Part shown: one piece after another, positions 54,831 to 64,000 of the stretch | Position numbering within the stretch: the stretch's first letter is position 1 | Layout: each line of letters begins with the position of its first letter | From: Morinoia aosen | Lineage: Eukaryota > Arthropoda > Malacostraca > Amphipoda > Talitridae | DNA length: 64,000 nt | NCBI GenBank assembly: GCA_030386875.1 | Contig: CM059567.1 | Span: forward strand, 58,016,020 to 58,080,019 | Reading direction: 5' to 3' | Made by a program: the position numbers and the translations under genes | The notes under the pieces: model-generated | Database searches by the model: none | Seen by the model: the letters and a program-made list of their open reading frames with translations, nothing else | Told to the model about the DNA's origin: nothing

Positions 54831-55162
54831 CCTACGCTGATTTCTCGTTAGTTTGACCTGGCCCGTGTTGACGTAGTGACGGACGATTGCCCAGCGGGTC
54901 TCGCAGAAATTGAGTATCAACTTTGACATCTCAACCGTGTTAAACGCTCATCCCCCGCCTGAAAATCGCTTCTGCTTCGTTTATGGCGTGAAGGTAGAAC
55001 AGATGACCTGAATTGCGGTTTTCGGTTTCAAGCGTAACGCTCGGGTAACTGGGACGCACTTTTTTGTTCATATCTATCGGACGCGGTGCCCTGCAGCCAG
55101 GAGTTAATGGAGTGGTCCTTTGAAGCAGAGTCCCATCTGCAACCATGTTCCTATTGGCTTAC
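54831..55162. other. No gene recognised
   Basis: A 68-codon minus frame (54940-55146) in GC-balanced sequence has no motif. Confidence 0.4.
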
Positions 55163-56124
55163 GACCAAAGTTAGTATTTACTTACGTAAGGGGCCAAGGT
55201 CAGTATTTGCTCACGTGAGGGACCAAAGTCAGTACTTGCTTACAATTTAAGGGACCAAAGTCAGTGCTTGCTTACAATTTAAGGGACCAAAGTCAGTACT
55301 TGCTTACAATTTAAGGGACCAAAGTCAGTACTTGCTTACAATTTAAGGGACCAAAGTCAGTGCTTGCTTACAATTTAAGGGACCAAAGTCAGTACTTGCT
55401 TACAATTTAAGGGACCAAAGTCAGTGCTTGCTTACAATTTAAGGGACCAAAGTCAGTGCTTGCTTACAATTTGAGGGACCAAAGTCAGTGCTTGCTTACA
55501 ATTTAAGGGACCAAAGTCAGTGCTTGCTTACAATTTAAGGGACCAAAGTCAGTACTTGCTTACAATTTAAGGGACCAAAGTCAGTGCTTGCTTACAATTT
55601 AAGGGACCAAAGTCAGTGCTTGCTTACAATTTAAGGGACCAAAGTCAGTACTTGCTTACAATTTATGGGACCAAAGTCAGTGCTTGCTTACAATTTATGG
55701 GACCAAAGTCAGTGCTTGCTTACAATTTATGGGACCAAAGTCAGTGCTTGCTTACAATTTAAGGGACCAAAGTCAGTGCTTGCTTACAATTTAAGGGACC
55801 AAAGTCAGTACTTGCTTACAATTTAAGGGACCAAAGTCAGTGCTTGCTTACAATTTAAGGGACCAAAGTCAGTGCTTGCTTACAATTTAAGGGACCAAAG
55901 TCAGTACTTGCTTACAATTTATGGGACCAAAGTCAGTGCTTGCTTACAATTTATGGGACCAAAGTCAGTGCTTGCTTACAATTTATGGGACCAAAGTCAG
56001 TACTTGCTCACAATTTAAGGGACCAAAGCCAGTACTTTCTTACAATTTAAGGGACCAAAGCCAGTACTTTCTTACAATTTAAGGGACCAAAGCCAGTACT
56101 TTCTTACAATTTAAGGGACCAATC
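55163..56124. repeat. 32-bp minisatellite, about 30 units
   Basis: The first two units are 29 bp and diverged. From 55253 to 56117 units GACCAAAGTCAGTGCTTGCT followed by TACAATTTAAGG recur at exact 32-bp spacing (27 x 32). AGTACTT/AGTGCTT and AAGG/ATGG variants occur in blocks, and a block of ATGG units is present twice (55660-55740 and 55920-56000). Confidence 0.97.
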
Positions 56125-56345
56125 CCAATATGTGTAGCGCGTATTCATATGGAAACAAGAACGTCCACCCTCGATTGAAATGTTTAAGAGTTTAACATCA
56201 ATTTTTTTTCGCAATCAATCCATGCGTAAAATCATTACCTGGAACTACTACAACGGACATGTTCATTGTTCAGGTACAACTCTTTGCGGGCCCAGATCTG
56301 ATCAGTGACCTGCATAGGGTATCCCGTGGAAGTCTTTTTCTGCGT
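56125..56345. other. Intergenic, nothing recognised
   Basis: A short unique spacer between the array and the hAT-like element. Confidence 0.4.
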
Positions 56346-56720
56346 CACGGTAGAGGAAACAAGGTAGAGTCATTTCTATTGGGGAAAATACACCGCCTCT
56401 TATTCGGCTAGCCAATAGAACGGCTTCATTTCAAACAGACTTTATGACGTCCCTATTGTGACACCTCGTTAGGCCAATAGTGGGGCCAGATTTGGAGCGA
56501 ACAGTGTTGCCAGAACCAATATGAGCACTACTATTGGTTTGTTGCCATGACGTCACCATTGCGACATGTCGTTAGGCCAATAGCAGTGTCAGGTTTGGAG
56601 CGAACGGTGTTGCCATAACCCATATGAGCGCTGCTATTGGTTCGTTGCCATGACGTCACCATTGCAATACGGTCGACAGAAAAAAGACTGGTTTGGCTCT
56701 ACCTTGTTATTTCTACCGTG
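56346..56720. mobile_element. hAT-like non-autonomous element with internal duplication
   Basis: The ends are CACGGTAGAGGAAACAAGG and, inverted, CACGGTAGAAATAACAAGG. The flanks TTCTGCGT (56338-56345) and TTCTACGT (56721-56728) form an 8-bp duplication with one difference. The core GTTAGGCCAATAG...TGCTATTGG...TGACGTCACCATTGC is present twice in tandem (about 107 bp each), while the sister copy at 36712 has it once. TGACGTCA occurs at least twice. No ORF. Confidence 0.92.
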
Positions 56721-59532
56721 TTCTACGTTTACAGTTGCCTTTTATTCAGACACCTAAAATGTACGCTAGACTGATCGGATAGTTGATAAACGAGAGAGAT
56801 AAAAATTTAATATCGATTCATTTTTTCAAATTACGTTTTTATACAAGTGAGAACTGAATATTTAGACATAATGAAAGAGTTATTGTCATGTTATAATAAT
56901 AGCTCTATAATTTTGATTCACTTAATAGAGAAGAAACAACAATTTTTCAACATCCAGCTAGATTCACCAATACCTAAAATATGAATAACTTCCAATAACC
57001 TTTGAATGCTTCGTAGCAGTATATCTCACAAATGTTTAAACGCATTGAGTTGCATGCCCGAATTCCAATGCATGCCCGAATTATTGCACTGCACTGCATT
57101 GTGTTCTGTTTTATTAAGGAATCCCACTTAGAAATCGTTCTCCGGTAAGCTGATTCTCTGAATATTACGAACGATCGAAAATTGCAAAGCGTGCGTTAAA
57201 ATCGAGACCTCCACATTCAGCGCAATCCTAGATTCCAGTTAACTGCAACATATTTTTTTATCGTGCGGGTCTTGTTCTAAGATCGGGTTTTGTTATACTA
57301 AGGATGTAAGAATTTACTTTGACTTCCGGTTAAATGATATTAATGGCTTTTTTGAGAAGATACTGATTAATTAAGATCTTCAGGGTGTTGTACTGAATTT
57401 ATATCCTTCATATCAAGCAATGTAAAATTCATAATGTTTCAATTTACACAAAATAATAAGAGTGTTTTTCTAATGTGTGAGATTCATTAAGTTTTTCTAA
57501 GAAAGTATCTTTTTCTTTTGAGGAAATAGCCCCTTTAAAAATTGTAAATCATAAGTTTTCGATAAAAAGATGAGTTTTTTTATCCTTAATTTCTGATAAA
57601 CAACAAATAACTGCAAACTGCAGTCATTTTCCCGTCCAGAATTTCAGTGACAGAATGGCATTTATTCATCCGATGAAATAACTGAGCTAGAGCCTCAGCT
57701 GGTTTTGGAGACTAGATACGAGCAGTATTGGGCTTACTATGCTACAAATGCATTCATCATTGATCAGTCTAATGCGAAACTAAGTTAAGTGAATTAGGTT
57801 AAACATTATTGTACACCTTAGAATAACGTTGATGGTAGGATGCCTCAGAAGTCGCTGAACTTCTTCGGGCCCACAGGTAGCTATATTCAAATTTGACCAT
57901 TGTACTAGACTTAAGAAACATTCTACCTTTGTATCTCCTGTGGTAAATAAATTGTTTAAATTGTTTAAATGGTTTAAATTGTTTAAAAAATCATTTTATT
58001 TTCACGATCCTGAAACTCTTCTAATATTCTTCGATTATAAAGATTAATGAGGTTTATGACTGGGATTTACAATTTATTTATGATTTAAAATTAAGTTATT
58101 ATTTTTCATAACTCGTATCCACAAAACATCGTTTAAACTAAATTTTTAAAATTTCCTCATAAAAATATCACCTGAGGTTATTGAATTTTATTTTAATTAT
58201 GTTGCTACCGAAAGCAGAGCATAACTACTAGCTACTAGCCAAGCAGACCAACAAGATTATTAGGGCATAGATAGTAAGCGATATAACGTTGATGAAAGTT
58301 TTGAGCCTCACGATGTAAAGTAAGTACTACAAAAAATGTTTTAATTTTTTTCATGAGTAAATGATACGAGAAATTTGGTGCTGAACTGTACTCGGTGATT
58401 GCGGGAGAGGCAGATGTAGATAATCATATATTATGTACAGTTGGCAAGCAAATGTAAACGAATTTTAGGGGAATTTCAGCCAATAAGATCATCAAGGCGG
58501 CCAGATGTTTGCCAAGTAGTTGAGCAAAGAGCGATGAAGCGACGAGAAAATATGAATACTTTAGGCCTTCATTATTGGTTTGAGTGAGTGGAACTATCAA
58601 AGGGAATACAAGTTATCAGAATGAGGATTCAATCCAGCCCTGGTTAGCGAAGGGAAAAGATTCTCAATGAATAATAAAACTGGAGTCGTCGCAGTTTTCG
58701 CTGTCATAGATTGCTTTCTGGTCAATGCAAAGCCTTTTGAGCGGGACGCGTGATCACAATTGGAACAGGGTTCGATAACGATTTATTGACTTTGAATAAC
58801 GACACGAGCCCGAACTTTGGAAATCCATTCCACAGACAAATTGCAATTGGTTGTATGCCACTACAAGAATTATGGCAGTTCAAAATAGCGGATTTCCGCG
58901 GAATGGAAGGCAGTGAGCCTAGAGCTGCAGCGCTCGGGCATCTCGATATTTACAGTATTTACCACACAAACCCAATTTATAATGTTTACGGCAGTAACTC
59001 AGTGATCACTTGAACCATTTTCGTGCAGTTTCTACCACTGGAAGAAGAAGTTCATCGGTGAGGCGGTGATAATACACGGGTCTTTCGACCCATCCTGTGC
59101 AAATGTAAATTTGCCGCCAAAAATGACGGCGTGTTTTACTAAACTGTCTTCAAATGATCACACTCAATGTGCGTTCCATCTTCTTTGTCATGCTAACGTG
59201 TAATTGATTTCGTTGAATAACACATGTAGGCACCTTGCAGTTAAAAATAAAATTTTAAGCTTGAATTCTAATAAATTATACATATTCATGAACACATTGT
59301 AACTAACAACAAAAATTTGCTACCATGATGTAATGATGAGTTATTTAGTTCGCAAGGCGAGAGCAGGGACGGACAGACACCCAAACAAGCAAGAAGCAAA
59401 CAAACACAGACGCAGGCAACTAAGCGAGAGAAAAGGCAACAAACTGAGTGGGATTTGACATACTGTACAGGAGGACGCTTCTCAGTCATTTAAAAGATGT
59501 TACGAGGCGTCTTTGTTTCATCTATGTAATGT
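56721..59532. other. 2.8 kb without a recognised gene
   Basis: Strongly AT-rich between 57100 and 58300. Small features are a doubled GCATGCCCGAATT near 57053 and a TTTAAATTGTTTAAAT low-complexity stretch at 57950-57990. An 87-codon plus frame at 58750-59013 has no initial ATG or known motif. Confidence 0.4.
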
Positions 59533-59865
59533 AACTTTGGGTCAAGATATAAATCCCGTATTATCTTTGCAACTTTGGGTCAAGATATAAATCCCGCTTC
59601 AGCTTTGCAACTTTGGGTCAAGATATAAATCCCGTATTATCTTTGCAACTTTGGGTCAAGTTATAAATCCCGCTTTAGCTTTGCAACTTTGGGTCAAGTT
59701 ATAAATCCCGCTTCAGCTTTGCAGCTTTGGGTCAAGATATAAATCCCTCTTTATCTCTGCAAATTTGGGTCAAGATATAAATCGCAATTTAAGTACGCAA
59801 CTCTGGGTCAAGATATAAATCGTAAATTAACTACGCCACTTTTGGGTCAAGAAATACCCGTAAAT
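59533..59865. repeat. 38-bp tandem repeat, nine copies
   Basis: AACTTTGGGTCAAGATATAA units recur at exact 38-bp spacing (59533, 59571, 59609, 59647, 59685, 59723, 59761, 59799), then a diverged last unit. CGTATTATC and CGCTTCAGC variants alternate at first. Confidence 0.96.
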
Positions 59866-59999
59866 CCCGCTTTTACAGCCTCCAGTAAGCCATGATCGGA
59901 AGCGAGCTTCCCTGGGCCTGACTGGCCACGACACAACTCACGAATTTTTTTCCACTGAAGGTCATGCAAGTACGATAGTCTTGCAATGCCTGCTGTTGT

Positions 60000-60370
60000 C
60001 CTCCAAGCAGGATGAATAACGGCAAATTTTGCCTGTGTATTGATTGCAAGGAAAAATGATGGATAATTATTCAAATTGTGAGGATTGATAACAGTTATTT
60101 TTGCCTGAGTGTAGATGGCGGGGAATAGTGACGGATAATTTGTCAGAAAAATAAATGGTAAGGGAAAATAACGGCAATTTTTGACAGTATATTGATTGGA
60201 AGGCTAAATGATGAGGGATTTTTGCATGTGTGAAGATAGCGAGGAATAGTAACGGATAATTTATCAGAAAAATAACTAATGAGGATTAGTAACAGGTATT
60301 GCCTGTGTGTAGATGGTGAAATTTAGGCATGGCAAATTTTGCCGGCTTATAAATGGTGAGTATTATTTCT
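60000..60370. repeat. Diverged tandem repeat (about 130 bp)
   Basis: GAATAGTGACGGATAATTTG or GAATAGTAACGGATAATTTA followed by TCAGAAAAATAA recurs at 60123 and 60252, with related GTGTAGATGG and TTTTTGCCTG words around. Confidence 0.8.
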
Positions 60371-62334
60371 AGCTATTTTTTTACAGTGCATGAATGACAA
60401 TCGAACAAATCATGAGCTCTGCAATGTTAAATATTCTTATATCCATATCTTGGAAATGTTGGTTGGTACGATGTCAAGCTTTTCGTACGTTTTTACCCCA
60501 TGAGAAGAGTAATAATGCAGCACTTTGCTAATAAGCGCCATAAATCAGCGAACGGGACTTCAGCTCGTCACCTGAAGTAGTTTTAAATTAGCGACCAAAA
60601 CGCAAAATTTAAAATGCGTTAAAATATACTTTTAAGTTGCCTTAAGAGGAAAGTACTCCCGAAAAGTACTGCTCTTCGAATCGATCAGGAAAAAGTCGCA
60701 ATTTTGTCTAATTAAGAGATCGACCCCTAAAATCAAGTGGGACCCTTACTTTAATCTTGGAATTAGCGAGGCGTTTGAGCTCAACTGGCCAGGGAAAAAC
60801 ATTCCAGATGTTCGAAGAGGCCGAAAAGATAAGTTAAAAATACTAATTTTCGACATGCTCGAAACAAATTCAACAAAGAGAGTAGGAGAGATGAGAGAGA
60901 GAGAGAGAGAGACAAAGAGAAGTCTGCTCAATCAAGTAGAGTGCTAAATTTCATATCAAAAGTTTAGAATTTCACAATCCACGTGTTGGCACCGCAGTAT
61001 AAACGAAATGAATTTCCGAGCTGTCCATTTTTTTATCACTTCATTGAATTTGTCTTTTAAAATGAAGGCTTTGACGAGAGTTGGGAACTTTTGCAAGCTA
61101 ATTGCTGCCTTATCCCACCAGGATTGGGACGACAGGCTTACTTTTTTTGTCGAAATTTCCAAAGGTAACCTTTTACCGAACTATGTTTGGCTGTCAAATC
61201 ATTTTGGCAGAGCTGAGCAGGTGCATTCGGCCTTGTGATTCGATGGCAAAACTTTATTTAAAAATTGGTCGCCAAAAACTGAGCAATTTCGCTAGAAAAA
61301 AGACCAATCACACAGCGCTGATCATAGTCGGTCTCCGTGTCAGAGCATCGGCTGACAGTGGCGGTCATTGAGGCTTCGCTGGTCATTAAAGTGTAAATGC
61401 ACTCCTTTTTCCCGTTTTAATTGATCATTAGAGTGAGGACATTTTGCCTCCTCTTTCTGGTCATTGGAGGTTGAGCCGAAACAATTTTTGGGAACGTTTT
61501 GTGAATTTTTGCTACTACGCTTCATGATAGGGCTGTGAGCCACGCAAATTAGACGTGTACATGACACACACTCAATTTTAAATACTAGTGTTTGGCTCAT
61601 CGGCTGAACCTAAAATTTGGGTCCAAGTTACTCAACATCGATTATGGAGCCATCGACTGACATCAGCACTGCAGGTCCATTTCATCACATCTTCTGGGGC
61701 GTGCGCTGTGCTGTTCGTCTCACGGTTCGATTGAGATGCTAATGAACTGCCTTCGTCAGTAACACACTATAGCGAACTTTGAAAAATACTTTCGTCGTAA
61801 CTGTCGATTGTTTTATACATGAAGAAGCTATCAGATAGACACTTCTTCCGTTGGAAATGGCATCCCCATGCAATCGGTATGCATGCAAAAAAAAAGAATC
61901 ATCGTGATATGAAGTGCGACTTCACACTCACTGTAAATTCCCTTAGTTTTTGACTCACTTCCGCTCTTCATAACTCGGCAGCCAGCGAGATGCAAGAGAC
62001 TCTCGAAATGGAGCGGCGATGCAATTACGCGTTGACATCAAGTGAACTGCAAGCGAAGAATTCGTTTGCTTCTAGTAAATTAATTCATCGAGCGAATGCT
62101 TGCATGGAAACCCAGCACTATTTCTACCACGACCATGGGTCTCCTTTTCTAACTGTCTACGCCATCATAGTGGTGCTGTTCGCTACGTGAGTTCTTCTAA
62201 GAGGACTTAGCGACGCCGCGCGATACAACACGAACCGCACCCAACTTGACGTGGGAGAACTGACGCTGCTATTAACACAGCTACATAGTTCAACGAAAAA
62301 ATTCGAAAATTCATTTTCGCTTCTTAAATTATAG
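60371..62334. other. No gene recognised; (GA)n tract
   Basis: Contains a (GA)n microsatellite at about 60893-60912 and repeated GGTCATT words at 61363-61465. Overlapping opposed frames of 60-90 codons at 60746-61600 have no motif. Confidence 0.4.
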
Positions 62335-62770
62335 AATTTACCGTAAGTTGTGAAGTTCGTCGTAATTCGTTAAATTCACCGCTAGTCGTAAAATTAATTG
62401 AAAGTCGTAAAATTGGTCGTAAGTCATTGAATTCATCGCAAGTCGTAGAACTCGTTGAAAGTCGTAAAATTTTTCGTAAGTCATTAAATTCATCGCAAGT
62501 CGTAGAACTCGTTGAAAGTCGTAAAATTTGTCGTAAGTCATTAAATTCATCGCAAGTCGTAGAACTCGTTGAAAGTCGTAAAATTTGTCGTAAGTCATTA
62601 AATTCATCGCAAGTCGTAGAACTCGTTGAAAGTCGTAAAATTTGTCGTAAGTCATTAAATTCATCGCAAGTCGTAGAACTCGTTGAAAGTCGTAAAATTT
62701 ATCGTAAGTCGTTAAATTCACCGCAAGTCGTAAAACTCGTTAAAATTAGTGAAATTTATCACAAGTCGAA
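62335..62770. repeat. 57-bp repeat built of three 19-bp subunits
   Basis: GTCGTAAAATTTGTCGTAA, GTCATTAAATTCATCGCAA and GTCGTAGAACTCGTTGAAA alternate as an ordered trimer, repeated about four times nearly perfectly and flanked by single diverged 19-mers. Both strands are open with 19-residue periodicity (155 and 127 codons) as a consequence. Confidence 0.95.
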
Positions 62771-63124
62771 GGAAAACCATGTCGCTTCGTACGGTATTTT
62801 GGAACATGCGCTGACGCATGCATCTGAAGCATCTTTTCTGAGAATTACCGTGATTGAGGGATCAATATCTTTCATGTCAAATTCCAGTCCTTGAATAAGG
62901 CACTCGTTCTCTTTGAGGATGATTTGAATAGAATATTCCTCGTTCAGAATATTCCGGTCGCAGTGATTGCAAAATAATATCCGATTCGTGATGAAGCAGA
63001 ATGGAAACTTACTCTAAATTCCTACGAGTTCACTCCTCATAAATGTAAGCAGATATTCTAAATTCCTTTACTCCACACATAGTGTGAGCTTTTATACTCC
63101 TGTACTTCATACAAATTCAAAATT
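62771..63124. other. No gene recognised
   Basis: Unique-looking spacer between two arrays. Confidence 0.4.
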
Positions 63125-63700
63125 CATTTGCCCATGTACTCCTCACAAATGCAAATCCTATACTCTCTAACTCCTCAGAAATTCCCATTCACTTATGCTC
63201 TCATACCTTATACTCCTCAAAACTCCTACGCTCCTATATTCATTTATGCTCCTATACTTCTCAGAACTCCTACGCTCCTATACTTCTTTGTGCTCCTATA
63301 CTTCTCAGAACTCCTACGCTCCTATACTTCTTTGTGCTCCTATACTTCTCAGAACTCCTACGCTCCTATACTCATTTATGTTCCCATACTCTTCAAAAGT
63401 ACTACGCTTCTATACTCCTTTATGCTCCTATGCTTCTCAGAACTCCTACGCTCCTAAACTGATTTATGCTCCTATACTTTTAGAAACTCCTATACTTCTG
63501 TACTTCTTGATACTCCTATACTCCTTTGGTCTCCTATACTCCTGGAAACTCGTATACTCCATTATACTCGTATGCTTCTTTGTGCTCCTATACTCCTGTA
63601 GACTCCTATACTCCTTTGTGTTCTTATACTCCTCAAAGCTACTGATTTATTCTTCTTGTACTGCTCAAAAATACAGATTTATTCTTCTTTGCTCCACACA
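63125..63700. repeat. Degenerate 11-12-bp repeat with about 44-bp higher order
   Basis: CTCCTATACTTCTCAGAACT and CTCCTACGCTCCTATACTTC alternate, all built from CTCCTATACTT-like words. Frames of 109 and 192 codons on the plus strand follow from the stop-poor unit. Confidence 0.92.
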
Positions 63701-64000
63701 AACCTCTATTTTCGACCCTGACGTCATGAAAGCAAGAACTTATCACGAGTCTAGTCTAACCTGTGAACTATGATAGTAATAATAAGAATGAAATTACGAC
63801 GCTGTAATTTAGAGAATCTGCACAACATGACACAAGTACCTCTTAATTGAGCAGACGAGGCTATTGCTGGCCTGTTAGACGCACACGGCCTCTACTGCAT
63901 CGCGAGTGAATGTAAGGGCTTCGGGGTAGAACTTGGAAGTAATTAAGCTTTGTTGTAGCGGTGTATCAGGCCCACTAAGTTTTCCCGAATGGGCGTAGAC
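63701..64000. other. No gene recognised
   Basis: Unique-looking sequence to the window end; no ORF, repeat or transposon terminus seen. Confidence 0.4.

Noticed and set aside
58750..59013. 87-codon frame with words resembling a minus-strand frame near 22370-22440
   Set aside because: The shared HRQIAIGC/YRQMPVGC-like words are too short to establish a common element.

Overview
The window looks like gene-poor, repeat-dense nuclear DNA of an arthropod, most likely an insect. It is AT-rich. It carries interspersed TTAGG/CCTAA tracts (the insect telomere-type pentamer), many non-autonomous DNA transposons with terminal inverted repeats, CA/GA/ATT/CCGT microsatellites, and no operon-like packing. 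The species cannot be fixed from the sequence; a large polyneopteran-type genome is only a guess.

No convincing host protein-coding gene, rRNA or tRNA was found. The long open frames (up to about 650 codons) all lie in tandem arrays whose unit lacks stops in some or all frames, so they are probably by-products of the repeats. Outside the arrays the open frames reach about 160-170 codons, and none is recognised. The coding-like remnants that read like protein are transposon debris: an Arg/Gln/Glu-rich Helitron-like fragment on the minus strand (3786-4289), and three pieces of one low-complexity retroelement-like ORF (48545-49844) split by two smaller mobile elements.

Layout. 1-5000: foldback and inverted-repeat elements, short duplications, Helitron-like debris. 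5000-10200: GA-rich repeats, a 2.18-kb array of a 16-bp unit, and degenerate repeats. 10200-20300: mostly single-copy, with several compositionally balanced islands that could be regulatory and one TATA-type core-promoter candidate. 20300-24800: 122-, 29-, 27-, 33- and 174-bp tandem repeats and a dispersed repeat with a 59-bp palindrome. 25500-31000: copies of a long TIR element, a PstI-rich array and a palindromic mariner-like MITE. 31700-32800: a 22-bp array bounded by inverted repeats. 34000-46000: foldback and hAT-like elements and arrays of 29, 32, 32 and 38 bp. 46400-51900: nested transposons and a 32-bp array. 52400-63700: arrays of 24, 28, 32, 38, 57 and about 44 bp, plus a second hAT-like element.

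The main theme is tandem amplification. At least twenty unrelated arrays occupy about 13 kb (about one fifth of the window, by adding the intervals listed). The large ones keep perfect unit register: substitutions are common, but net insertions or deletions are absent over up to 136 units. Several show higher-order structure. The other theme is a set of non-autonomous TIR elements that share internal palindromes.
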